The position numbers were made by a program, and so were the translations under genes. From Spirochaeta sp. (GTDB taxonomy: Bacteria; Spirochaetota; Spirochaetia; Sphaerochaetales; Sphaerochaetaceae): a stretch of DNA of 11,190 nt. Each line of letters starts with the position of its first letter. The first letter of the stretch is position 1. Of the stretch, positions 1-6,595 are shown piece by piece. The stretch lies in contig JAIMZO010000029.1 of assembly GCA_020054965.1 (NCBI GenBank), positions 1-11,190 of the forward strand, given 5' to 3'. The notes beneath the pieces were generated by a model. It made no database searches, had not been told where the DNA came from, and saw only the letters and a list, made by a program, of their open reading frames with translations.

Positions 1-212
1 TGGCGTTAATTTGTCCGATCACAAGTAAGCAAAAAGGGTATCCATTCGAGATTTCTCTATCCAGCTGTGACGGCTTCACCTCTGGTGTTGTCCTCGCTGA
101 CCAGATACGAAGCCTCGATTGGAAAGCAAGAAATGCTTCTTTCAAGGAAACCGCCGATGCTGCTGTAATGGATGGTGTCAAGGATTTGTTGCTGTTGTTG
201 ATTGGGAAGTGA
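1..212 (+). CDS. mazF: MazF/PemK-family endoribonuclease toxin, C-terminal part (5' truncated by window edge)
   Basis: Reading from base 3 gives 69 residues ending in TGA at 210-212. The fragment opens with a CPITSKQKGYPFE-like stretch, followed by a DG...GVVLADQIRSLDWKAR stretch and a C-terminal hydrophobic helix ending in LLIGK. This is the classic layout of the MazF half: the PIT strand containing the conserved Thr of the active site, the KGYPFEV strand, the ADQ-S-W-AR segment and the last helix. Family members cleave single-stranded mRNA at short sequence motifs and are held inactive by a cognate antitoxin (MazE-like), normally encoded just upstream. That gene, and the catalytic Arg near the toxin N-terminus, lie outside the window. 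No clear terminator follows; only a 5-bp hairpin (233-247) without a T-run is seen. The family call is firm; toxicity is inferred. Confidence 0.87.
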   Translation, partial: ALICPITSKQKGYPFEISLSSCDGFTSGVVLADQIRSLDWKARNASFKETADAAVMDGVKDLLLLLIGK

Positions 213-317
213 ATATCTCTATTTCTTAGGCCATGCTTGTTGAGCATATCCTTTGTCTTGGTAGTAACACTTTTCTTATGCCTTTCTCATGGTTTTTGCA
301 TTGTTTGCTTACAAGCA

Positions 318-357
318 TTCCCCATAGTTGAGCCATCTCAATATTCCTTATGGGGGA
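318..357 (+). promoter_or_regulatory. Leader hairpin covering the ribosome binding site of the alkaline phosphatase gene
   Basis: Bases 318-326 can pair with 349-357 (nine pairs, one a G-U wobble). Inside, a second helix pairs 328-332 with 337-341 around a CCAT loop. The right outer arm contains most of the GGGGGAAG Shine-Dalgarno stretch (352-359) of the gene starting at 362. Pairing is seen directly in the sequence; a role in translational control is inferred. I see no convincing promoter upstream. TTGTTT (301-306) and CATAGT (323-328) with 16 bp spacing is a weak match that would start transcription after the left arm. Confidence 0.45.
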
Positions 358-361
358 AGTC

Positions 362-1852
362 ATGAAGAAACGTTTGATTCTGGTATTATTGTTGCTGGCA
401 GCAGTAACTTTGGGTCTTGCAGCACAGCCTGCAGAAGAGAGTACACCTACTTGGGAAGTCACAGAGCAACAGGCTGCAAAAGCGCCCAAGTATGTCTTTA
501 TGTTCATCGGTGACGGTATGAGTCATGTACAGATCAATGCTGCCCAGGTATTGAAAGGAAACAATACCAAGGGTTCTGTCTCCTTGGAGAAGCTCACGTT
601 CACAGAGTTCCCGGTCTCGGGGTTGCAGACAACCTATGATGCAACTTCCTTCTGTCCTGACTCTGCTTCTACAGCAACCAGCTTATCCTCAGGATATAAA
701 ACCCATAGTGGTGTTCTCGGATTGGGGATAGACAAGCAGTATGTGGGAAAGACTATTGCTGAGCGGCTCAAGGAGCAGAAGGACTGGAAAGTGGGTATTG
801 TCTCTACGGTAACCATCAACCATGCAACTCCGGCAGCCTATTATGCCCATGTTCCTTCTCGAAACAACTACTATGACATTGGTGTGCAGATGGCAAACAG
901 TGGTTTTGACTACTTTGCTGGTGGTTCAGTCAACAAGGCAGAAGATGGTGGAAAGAAAAGTATCTATACCTTGTTGGAAGAGCAAGGCTATCTGGTCACA
1001 GATGACAAGAGTGAAATACTCTCGCTTTCAAGCAAGAGTGGAAAGGTCTACGCACAAAGTCCACGACTACAAGATGGTGGGGCGATGCCCTATGCAATCG
1101 ACATGGATGCAGACGATGTAACGCTGGCTCAGTTCGTCAAGAAGGGAATTGATGTGCTTGATAATGAGAAGGGCTTCTTCATGATGGTAGAGTCAGGAAA
1201 GATTGACTGGGCCTGTCATGCCAATGATGCTGCCTCAGAAATCAGTGACTTGCTTGCCTTTGATGAAGCAATTCAGGAAGCAGTTGCTTTCGCTGAAGCC
1301 CATCCTGATGAGACGTTGATTGTAGTAACCGGCGACCATGAAACCGGTGGTATGACCATCGGTTTTGCATCGACTGGGTATAACACAGCATTCAACATTC
1401 TCGAGAACCAGAAAGTCTCCTACGTAGCATTCGATGGGATTATGCAGGAGGCCATTGCAAATAACCCGGATCTGAGTTTCCAGGAAGCACTGGTATTGGT
1501 GGAAAAGTACTTTGGTTTGGTCCCTCCTGGAGGCAATGCTTCCTCTGATGTGCTGACATTGAGCAGTCTTGAGTACTCAAGGCTGGAGGAGGCATTCCGC
1601 CAGGCAATGTTGCCAAAGGGCAGTCGTGCAAATGACCAACTGAGTTATCAGCTTTATGGAAGCTACAATCCATTCTCCATAACCCTGACACATATTCTGA
1701 ACAACAAAGCGGGTATTGGTTGGACGAGTTACTCACATACAGGAACGCCTGTGGGAGTATTCGCATACGGGGTTGGGGCAGAGAAGTTTGCTGGCTCCTA
1801 TGACAACACCGATATATTCGCCAAATTGAAATCACTTGTAGAAGTTGTATAA
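362..1852 (+). CDS. Secreted alkaline phosphatase (PhoA-type)
   Basis: This is a 496-residue phosphomonoesterase predicted to be exported. The chosen ATG at 362 has GGGGGAAG directly upstream and yields MKKRLILV plus a hydrophobic core, a Sec signal peptide ending near AAQPA with no lipobox Cys. The ATG at 350 lacks a ribosome site. All family metal and catalytic motifs are visible: IGDGM (metal-binding D51), DSA with nucleophile S101, H154, an E277-x4-D282-x3-H286 cluster, GDHETGG (D325, H326) and YSHTG (H459). These residues hold the two zinc ions and usually a magnesium. The enzyme releases phosphate from organic phosphates in the periplasm. No Pho-box-like repeat is seen upstream, so phosphate regulation is not supported. 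The gene is followed after 65 bases by the YibE/F gene, with a hairpin in between. The catalytic set is complete, so activity is likely. Confidence 0.93.
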   Translation: MKKRLILVLLLLAAVTLGLAAQPAEESTPTWEVTEQQAAKAPKYVFMFIGDGMSHVQINAAQVLKGNNTKGSVSLEKLTFTEFPVSGLQTTYDATSFCPDSASTATSLSSGYKTHSGVLGLGIDKQYVGKTIAERLKEQKDWKVGIVSTVTINHATPAAYYAHVPSRNNYYDIGVQMANSGFDYFAGGSVNKAEDGGKKSIYTLLEEQGYLVTDDKSEILSLSSKSGKVYAQSPRLQDGGAMPYAIDMDADDVTLAQFVKKGIDVLDNEKGFFMMVESGKIDWACHANDAASEISDLLAFDEAIQEAVAFAEAHPDETLIVVTGDHETGGMTIGFASTGYNTAFNILENQKVSYVAFDGIMQEAIANNPDLSFQEALVLVEKYFGLVPPGGNASSDVLTLSSLEYSRLEEAFRQAMLPKGSRANDQLSYQLYGSYNPFSITLTHILNNKAGIGWTSYSHTGTPVGVFAYGVGAEKFAGSYDNTDIFAKLKSLVEVV

Positions 1853-1870
1853 CAGGCAATCAGGTCAAAC

Positions 1871-1895
1871 CTTCCCCCTCTCACTGAGGGGGAAG
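1871..1895 (+). other. Perfect 10-bp intercistronic hairpin
   Basis: CTTCCCCCTC (1871-1880) and GAGGGGGAAG (1886-1895) are exact reverse complements around a TCACT loop. The hairpin lies between the alkaline phosphatase stop and the YibE/F start. It is strong and GC-rich but no T-run follows on either strand, so it is not a canonical intrinsic terminator. It may stabilise the upstream message, cause partial termination, or be a processing site. Confidence 0.6.
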
Positions 1896-1917
1896 CTGTC
1901 TGAAAAGGAATAGTGGT

Positions 1918-3093
1918 ATGAAGAAATCTGTTAATCTCTATCGAGAGTGGTTGTTGTTGGCTGTCCTCCTGGGTGTGGTACTCCTTCTTGTCATGATCCC
2001 CACCGGTTTTGAGAAGGAGATATATTTCAACGCGGTAGGAAGCAAGGCAAAGGTTGTATCCTTGGATAATTCCAATATGTACCAGACTGGAGTAGTTCGT
2101 ATGGGAGAACAAATCTGCAAAATAGAGATACTCTCAGGACCCCATACAGGCAAGCGGACTGAGGCTATAAACCTTCTCAATGGAAAACTCGAATTTGATA
2201 CTGTCTATGAAGAAGGGGATATTGCCTGGGTATTGGTAGAGCAGGACAAGGAAGGGGAGATCGTATTCACCAACATGGTCAGTCATTACCGTTTCTCGAA
2301 AGAGCTGCTGCTTCTTGGACTTTTTGCCTTCACACTTATTCTCTTCTCGGGGAAAACGGGAGTTAGGACGATTATCTCGTTTGCTTTGGCCTTTTTGCTC
2401 ATTTGGAAAGTACTTATCCCTCTTACACTCAAGGGCTATGAGCCCATGCTGGTGTCCTTATTCGTTGGCTCATTTCTTGCCATCGCTTGCTTGTTGCTGG
2501 TAGCAGGTCTGACGAAGAAAGCCTATGCAGCAATCATCGGAACCATTATTTGCTCTGTCCTTACTGTACTGTTTTCTATGTGGGGAACGTGGTATTTGAA
2601 GTTGCATGGTGCTGTGATGCCATGGTCGGAGTCGTTGCTGTTTGCCGGTTATGAAAGCATGCAACTTACCAAAGTCTTTCAGGCTGCCATCTATCTTTCC
2701 TGCTTGGGTGCACTGCTGGACTTGGCGATCGATATCAGCTCTGCACTGGAGGAAGTACAGAAACACCATCCATCCATTACTCGCACGGCGCTTATACAGA
2801 GCGGATTGAATATTGGCAGATCAGTGGTGGGGAGCCAGACTACTACCCTCTTACTCGCATATATTGGGAGTTATCTCACCATCATGATGGTGTACATGGC
2901 GCAGGGCACCCCGGTCATGAGTATCCTCAATTCTCCAAGCGTTGCCGCAGAGATACTCCATACCATGGTAGGTTGTATCGCACTGGTATTGGTTGCTCCC
3001 ATAACATCAGTGACATGTGGGTATCTCTATACAAGCAGAACTTCAGATATGAAGGTGCTTGTGCAGAATCACGCTGATGCCAGTATTTCCTGA
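1918..3093 (+). CDS. YibE/F-family multi-pass membrane protein
   Basis: This is a 391-residue integral membrane protein. The start ATG has AAAAGGAA upstream at normal spacing. Segment 1 (about residues 11-27) is followed by a roughly 100-residue soluble region (32-124), then several hydrophobic helices (about 130-143, 149-168, 177-198, 201-222, 252-270, 309-327, 345-370). The family signature is in the C-terminal half: GALLDLAIDIS (264-274) with acidic residues inside the membrane region, and GRSVVGSQTTTLLLAYIGS (300-318), the counterpart of the family's G-R-D/x-x-G-x-x-T-x-T-L-L-L-A-Y-x-G block. The biochemical function of YibE/F proteins is not established; transport or a membrane regulatory role is only a guess. 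Genes on both sides are co-directional, so it may be co-transcribed with the alkaline phosphatase. There is no linked second YibE/F copy, although some genomes carry such pairs. Confidence 0.85.
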   Translation: MKKSVNLYREWLLLAVLLGVVLLLVMIPTGFEKEIYFNAVGSKAKVVSLDNSNMYQTGVVRMGEQICKIEILSGPHTGKRTEAINLLNGKLEFDTVYEEGDIAWVLVEQDKEGEIVFTNMVSHYRFSKELLLLGLFAFTLILFSGKTGVRTIISFALAFLLIWKVLIPLTLKGYEPMLVSLFVGSFLAIACLLLVAGLTKKAYAAIIGTIICSVLTVLFSMWGTWYLKLHGAVMPWSESLLFAGYESMQLTKVFQAAIYLSCLGALLDLAIDISSALEEVQKHHPSITRTALIQSGLNIGRSVVGSQTTTLLLAYIGSYLTIMMVYMAQGTPVMSILNSPSVAAEILHTMVGCIALVLVAPITSVTCGYLYTSRTSDMKVLVQNHADASIS

Positions 3094-3164
3094 AGATAGT
3101 GAACTACGGGCAATAACAACGTTGATTTCAAGATGCAGTACCTATGCTATTTGGGAGAGGTGTG

Positions 3165-3193
3165 GTATCTTTTGGGTGAACCAACCCAGATAC
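3165..3193 (+). other. Bulged leader hairpin upstream of the AhpD-like gene
   Basis: GTATCT (3165-3170) pairs with AGATAC (3188-3193) and GGGT (3174-3177) with ACCC (3184-3187), leaving a TTT bulge and a GAACCA loop. It sits immediately before the AGAAGGACGG ribosome site. It could insulate the ribosome site or attenuate readthrough from the YibE/F gene. A weak promoter-like pair, TTGATT (3122-3127) and TATGCT (3143-3148), precedes it with only 15 bp between, so it is poorly supported. Confidence 0.4.
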
Positions 3194-3210
3194 GCAGAAG
3201 GACGGAATGC

Positions 3211-3843
3211 ATGATGCATGAGGGACCAATACCAAGCGATGTACTCAAGAGACAGGCATACAAGCGAAAATTCTCTGTTCAGGATTTGTATCGTGGAATC
3301 ATGTTGGTCCCTGAAGCCGTCACAGGACTGAAATACAATCGAAAGCATAAGGTTGTCTCACCCGAATTACTCGAGCGGATGCAACTTGCGGTTACTGAGG
3401 TGAACGGCTGTGCAGCCTGTTCCTATGCCCATGCCCATATGGCCTTGAAACAAGGTATAAGCAGTGAGGAAATTTATAGCCTCCTCAGTGGTGATGGAGC
3501 TATCCTCAGACCGGAAGAAGGGAAGGCCATCATGTTTGCACAGCACTTTGCAGATACCGGAGGGTCTCCTGACAGAGAAACTTATCGTTTGATTGAAGAA
3601 ACCTACGGTACCAATGAAGCTCGGGTCATGCTTTCAGCAATCCGGATGATGCAGGTGGGAAATATCTATGGCATCCCGTTCAGTGCGTTTTTCTCGAGAC
3701 TGAAAGGACATCCATATCATGACAGTTCTCTTTTCTATGAGTTGCGCATGCAAGTGCTCAGTGTCATCTTGTTGCCTTTCGCTCTTTTACATGGGGTTGC
3801 ACGGTTGTTTATAAAGGGCCGTAAAGGTCTCCCTACACTGTAA
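3211..3843 (+). CDS. AhpD-like carboxymuconolactone decarboxylase family protein
   Basis: This is a 210-residue protein from the ATG at 3211, chosen because AAGGA lies eight bases upstream. An earlier in-frame ATG at 3133 has no ribosome site and would add 26 unconserved residues. The diagnostic motif is E63-V-N-G-C67-A-A-C70-S-Y-A-H74, the ExxxCxxCxxxH redox centre of AhpD-type alkylhydroperoxidase-fold proteins. In AhpD this cysteine pair acts with a nearby His and Glu in peroxide reduction. Here that role is inferred. The fold is all-helical in the family. The C-terminus has an unusual extra hydrophobic stretch (about residues 180-200, VLSVILLPFALLHG) followed by basic residues, which suggests membrane association not expected for a plain AhpD. 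It lies 117 bases after the YibE/F gene with its own leader hairpin, so it may be partly independent. Its partner reductant is not encoded nearby. Confidence 0.85.
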   Translation: MMHEGPIPSDVLKRQAYKRKFSVQDLYRGIMLVPEAVTGLKYNRKHKVVSPELLERMQLAVTEVNGCAACSYAHAHMALKQGISSEEIYSLLSGDGAILRPEEGKAIMFAQHFADTGGSPDRETYRLIEETYGTNEARVMLSAIRMMQVGNIYGIPFSAFFSRLKGHPYHDSSLFYELRMQVLSVILLPFALLHGVARLFIKGRKGLPTL

Positions 3844-3853
3844 AGATTACGGC
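3818..3853. other. Inverted repeat spanning two convergent stop codons
   Basis: GCCGTAA (3818-3824) and TTACGGC (3847-3853) are exact reverse complements with 22 bases between them. The left arm is the end of the AhpD-like gene and the right arm includes the stop of the leftward DUF1801 gene. It could act as a weak two-way terminator, but there are no T-runs and the loop is long, so the call is tentative. Confidence 0.3.
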
Positions 3854-4233
3854 AAGGGCCTTTGCTTCCTCCAGGATGTAGAGCACTCCTTCTTATCCTC
3901 TATATTGAAGTGGATGATCCTTTCAAGAAGGGAGTAGGGGATTTCCTGCTCCCATTTGATTCTGAACAGTTCCATGGTAGCTGACAGTTTCACCGTCGAA
4001 AAATCGTCTGAGAATTTCTCGATTGTTTTGCTTTCAGGCGTAACACTGATGTGTGCTTTTGCCCTGCTGAAACCGATGATGAAGGTCTCAAGGTCAGTGA
4101 ATATCGGTTGATTCCAGGCAATTCTCATCCCCAGTGTTGGAAATGTCTCATGCACCCACGTAAGCAATGCATCCATCTTCTTTCGGTGGTATTCATCAGG
4201 GATTTCCTCAAGATATGATTGAAAAATACGCAT
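3847..4233 (-). CDS. DUF1801 / YdhG-like small protein
   Basis: This is a 128-residue cytoplasmic protein with AAGGGGA five bases before its ATG. It shows the DUF1801 (YdhG/Fra-like) pattern: W40-N-Q-P-I-F in the first half, then IIGFSRAKAHISVTPE with the conserved ...GFS..K.H..V.PE strand pair, and a C-terminal FRIKWEQEIPYSLLERIIHFNIEDK helix with tryptophan-rich tail (SWRKQ). Members are related to B. subtilis Fra, reported as a frataxin-like iron chaperone, but most are uncharacterised, so iron delivery is only a possibility. It is tail to tail with the AhpD-like gene, with three bases between the stops. A weak leftward promoter (TTTACG 4295-4300, CATACT 4271-4276, spacing 18) is possible. 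The family call is strong and the function is open. Confidence 0.82.
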   Translation of the reverse strand: MRIFQSYLEEIPDEYHRKKMDALLTWVHETFPTLGMRIAWNQPIFTDLETFIIGFSRAKAHISVTPESKTIEKFSDDFSTVKLSATMELFRIKWEQEIPYSLLERIIHFNIEDKKECSTSWRKQRPLP

Positions 4234-4338
4234 GGTTATCCCCTTATACCTGATAAAATAGTAGGTAATAAGTATGCCTGCGGGTATAGGGATTCGTAAA
4301 GGCAGATGGAAGTAAGAAATGGAAAGTTGGTTGTTTTG

Positions 4339-4461
4339 CTACTTGGAGAAATAGATCCTTTCAGCTGTATCGTGGAAGACCAGCTTACGCTCTTCCTCTG
4401 TAAACAACTCCCACTGATAGTCGAGAAGCTGCCTGTAACTGTATTGTACCAAGGTATACAT
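4339..4461 (-). pseudogene. Remnant resembling the C-terminus of an amidohydrolase (PF04909-like)
   Basis: This leftward frame encodes 40 residues: an LLDYQWELFTEEERK stretch followed by VFHDTAERIYFSK and TAG. That looks like the last two helices of metal-dependent amidohydrolases, where a 'lspeer..if..NA.r.y.l' tail ends the barrel. The pattern is from memory of the family, not a search. An in-frame TAG lies two codons before the ATG, and no ribosome site precedes it. None of the three frames upstream continues into the barrel or shows the metal-binding motifs, so the rest of the gene appears deleted near base 4462. It could instead be a small real ORF. It points away from the sugar operon and toward the DUF1801 gene. 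Confidence 0.45.
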
Positions 4462-4464
4462 GCT

Positions 4465-4551
4465 CTATGGTAGTACACCATTTAGGGGGAAATGTCAAAA
4501 AAAGATACCCAATGTCAAGGTAAATGGGCTGTTTATCTGCTACTATGGTAG
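4465..4551 (+). promoter_or_regulatory. Repeat-rich leader before the GH4 operon (two direct repeats, possible promoters on both strands)
   Basis: AATGTCAA occurs at 4491-4498 and again at 4511-4518, exactly 20 bp apart (two helical turns). CTATGGTAG occurs at 4465-4473 and 4543-4551. ATGGT (4467-4471) and ACCAT (4477-4481) form an inverted repeat. A possible rightward promoter is TTGTAC (4444-4449) with TATGGT (4466-4471), spacing 16. Read leftward, the AATGTCAA copies become TTGACATT, and the TTGACA at 4493-4498 sits 17 bp from TACTAC (4470-4475). Repeats are seen directly; regulator binding or promoter activity is inferred. Apart from this and the amidohydrolase-like remnant I see nothing in 4234-4582. 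Confidence 0.4.
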
Positions 4552-4582
4552 GGAGAATAAGAGTACTGAGAGGAGGAAGCGG

Positions 4583-5926
4583 ATGAAAGAGACTCGTATC
4601 TGTATTATTGGAGGCGGTGGTCGCCTCTGGGCCATCCAGTTCATGAAGGATCTTGCGTACAATACCATGACCCACGGTACCTTGGTTCTGTACGATATTG
4701 ATAAGGAAGCTGCGCACAACAATGTGGCAGTTGCAGAGAAGGTGTTCAAGGTAAACAACAGTGAGGGTCGTTTCCGCGTCATTGCAGAGGATGAGATTGG
4801 AAAAGCGCTTACCGGTTGTGATCTGGTAATCATATCCATAGAACCAGGAAAGACCGAGTGCCGCTATGGCGACCTTGTCCTCCCTGAGGAGTACGGGATT
4901 CTCCAGTCTGTAGGGGATACCACAGGTCCCGGTGGGATCATGCGTGCTCGACGCGCAGTTCCCCTGTTCTTTGAGATCGCAGAGCAAGTAAAGCAATACT
5001 GCCCTGATGCCTGGGTGATCAACTACACCAATCCCATGACGCTCTGCACTGCAGCGCTCTATAAGGCATTCCCCGAGATCAAGGCACTTGGCTGTTGCCA
5101 CGAAGTATTCCATACCCAGAACTTCCTTGCTGAGAAGGTGGCAGAGTGGTTTGATGTGCCGGTTCCCGATAGAAGGGAGATCAAGATTGATCTTACCGGG
5201 GTGAATCACTTCACCTTTGTGACCAAGGCTTTTTGGAAGACCCATGACCTGATGCCCCGTCTCCTTGAGCTTGTGCAGGATAGTGCTACCTTCAGTGATG
5301 GGACTGCTGTTGCCAAGAAGCGATTGGAGGAAGAGAAGTGGTTTGACTGCGACCAGAAGATTGCACTCAGCTTCCTGAGGGATTTCGGTGCTCTTGGGGC
5401 GGCTGGTGACCGTCACCTGGCTGAATTCGTCCCCTGGTTCCTTACCAGTGATGAGAACCTGCACACCTATGGGGTGATCAGGACTCCGTATTCCTGGAGA
5501 GAGCGCACAGCCAAAGAGAAACGGGAGCGCGTATTCAAGGATGAGGAACTGAAGGCAGAGCTCACTGACGAGGAAGGCGTGGATATCATGCGTTGCCTGA
5601 TGGGGGATAAGACCATGGTCACCAACATCAACCGTCCCAATGAAGGGCAGATCAGTTATCTTCCCAAGGGCAGGATTGTTGAGAGCAATGGGGTGTTGAG
5701 TGAAGATTCCATCCGCCCGATTGTCGCCAGTGATCCCCCACTTGCTATCCAGAACCTGGTCAGGCAGGTCAGTGATGTACAGGAGATGACCCTTGAGGCA
5801 ATCTGGAACAAGGATGATGAGTTGCTCTTCTCTGCTTTCCTCAGTGATCCACTGATGAACCTGAGCAGGGATAAGGCCAGGGAGCTGTTCGACAAGATGC
5901 TTGAAGCATCTGATCTCAGATACTAG
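4583..5926 (+). CDS. lplD: Family 4 glycoside hydrolase, LplD-like alpha-galacturonidase
   Basis: This is a 447-residue cytoplasmic enzyme. The ATG at 4583 has AGGAGG six bases upstream. An in-frame extension to 4460 is rejected because it lacks a ribosome site and precedes the nucleotide-binding start. The N-terminus reads ICIIGGGGRLW (6-16), an NAD-binding Rossmann loop. Family 4 blocks follow: EPG near 90, GDTTGPGGI, N147-Y-T-N-P151 (sugar and cofactor binding), C172-H-E-V175 and G-V-N-H209. The Cys and the second His are the family's divalent metal ligands. The CHEV signature marks the subclass shown to be alpha-galacturonidases, including B. subtilis LplD (446 residues), which split alpha-linked galacturonate by an NAD- and Mn-dependent redox mechanism. 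The likely substrate is small pectin-derived galacturonides. It is followed after 24 bases by the isomerase gene. Substrate specificity is inferred from motif only. Confidence 0.88.
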   Translation: MKETRICIIGGGGRLWAIQFMKDLAYNTMTHGTLVLYDIDKEAAHNNVAVAEKVFKVNNSEGRFRVIAEDEIGKALTGCDLVIISIEPGKTECRYGDLVLPEEYGILQSVGDTTGPGGIMRARRAVPLFFEIAEQVKQYCPDAWVINYTNPMTLCTAALYKAFPEIKALGCCHEVFHTQNFLAEKVAEWFDVPVPDRREIKIDLTGVNHFTFVTKAFWKTHDLMPRLLELVQDSATFSDGTAVAKKRLEEEKWFDCDQKIALSFLRDFGALGAAGDRHLAEFVPWFLTSDENLHTYGVIRTPYSWRERTAKEKRERVFKDEELKAELTDEEGVDIMRCLMGDKTMVTNINRPNEGQISYLPKGRIVESNGVLSEDSIRPIVASDPPLAIQNLVRQVSDVQEMTLEAIWNKDDELLFSAFLSDPLMNLSRDKARELFDKMLEASDLRY

Positions 5927-5950
5927 GAACAGAAAACAAGGAGGGGACGA

Positions 5951-6484
5951 ATGATCAGCAGAGAGATATATGAAGAGGCAGTGAAGCGGACGCTTATGTT
6001 CTTTGAGAAGGCTGGGATCGTCCTCACCGATGAAGAGAAAGGGAACGTTGAGGTCGCTGATTTCGGCCTCAACGACCTGGAGCATACCGGTCTTGAGTTG
6101 GTTACCTACCTCAATACAGAGCGCGTATGTGCAAAGGAATTGGTACTGTTTCCCCACCAGAGGTGCCCAGAGCATCGTCATCCGGCATTTGGGTCGTACA
6201 TCGGCAAGGAAGAGACCTTCCGCTGCCGATGGGGTGAGGTCTATCTCTATGTAGATGGGAAGCCCACCGAGAACATAAGAGCCATAGATAAAGACGGTGT
6301 GTACACTGTTTTCCATGAGATTGTACTTCACCCAGGCGAGCAGTATACCTTGCGTCCCAATACCAAGCATTGGTTCGAGGCAGGGAGTGAGGGGGCTGTG
6401 GTCTCTGAGTTCTCCACCCCCAGTTTTGATGAGAAGGATATCTTCACTGACCCAAGAATCGAAAGAACTCCTCAAGTCGAGTAA
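5951..6484 (+). CDS. D-lyxose isomerase family cupin (PF07385-like)
   Basis: This is a 177-residue cytoplasmic cupin. AAGGAGG lies six bases before the ATG. The metal site is evident: LFPHQRCPEH75-R-H77 followed by GKEE88-TFRCRWG and later NTKH140-W, giving the His-His-Glu-His set of these isomerases. The HQRCPEHRHP and EETFRCRWG blocks are typical of the D-lyxose isomerase family (B. subtilis YdaE, E. coli O157 enzyme), which interconvert D-lyxose and D-xylulose and also D-mannose and D-fructose using Mn. Length is within the family's normal range (about 165-230). It is the second gene of the operon with the GH4 enzyme, so it may isomerise a sugar released by that operon. That does not match galacturonate in a simple way. 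The family call is strong, the true substrate uncertain. Confidence 0.85.
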   Translation: MISREIYEEAVKRTLMFFEKAGIVLTDEEKGNVEVADFGLNDLEHTGLELVTYLNTERVCAKELVLFPHQRCPEHRHPAFGSYIGKEETFRCRWGEVYLYVDGKPTENIRAIDKDGVYTVFHEIVLHPGEQYTLRPNTKHWFEAGSEGAVVSEFSTPSFDEKDIFTDPRIERTPQVE

Positions 6485-6504
6485 AACCAAGATTGACGTA
6501 ACCG

Positions 6505-6536
6505 ATACTTCTTTACATAATCATATATAGAAGTAT
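6505..6536. repeat. Inverted repeat upstream of the symporter promoter
   Basis: ATACTTCT (6505-6512) and AGAAGTAT (6529-6536) are exact reverse complements with 16 bases between. It ends 18 bases before the -35 element and 20 bases after the isomerase stop. It may be an operator or a weak end structure of the upstream operon. No T-run follows on the + strand, so a terminator is not supported. Confidence 0.4.
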
Positions 6537-6553
6537 TAGGATGTATGAGATGC

Positions 6554-6582
6554 TTGACAGGTATATAATACTTATATATCAT
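6554..6582 (+). promoter_or_regulatory. Sigma-70-type promoter for the symporter gene
   Basis: A perfect TTGACA (6554-6559) is followed 17 bp later by TATCAT (6577-6582), a near-consensus promoter in a very AT-rich stretch. A start near 6589 would give a leader of about 40 bases, with AAAAGGGGG as ribosome site before the ATG at 6628. Confidence 0.72.
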
Positions 6583-6595
6583 ACTAAAACTATAG

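Noticed and set aside
213..330. Promoter TTGTTT/CATAGT before the alkaline phosphatase gene
   Set aside because: It is a weak match at both boxes with 16 bp spacing; not listed as a separate feature.
3133..3210. Earlier start for the AhpD-like gene
   Set aside because: There is no ribosome site before 3133, and the extra residues overlap the leader hairpin.
4460..4582. N-terminal extension of the GH4 gene to the ATG at 4460
   Set aside because: It has no ribosome site, while AGGAGG sits at ideal distance before the ATG at 4583, just before the Rossmann motif.
4385..6490. A 701-codon stop-free frame on the - strand across both genes of the GH4 operon
   Set aside because: It is exactly antisense to two genes with strong family motifs and ribosome sites. 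Its translation shows no recognisable motif and no ribosome site precedes it. Long antisense frames arise from biased codon use.
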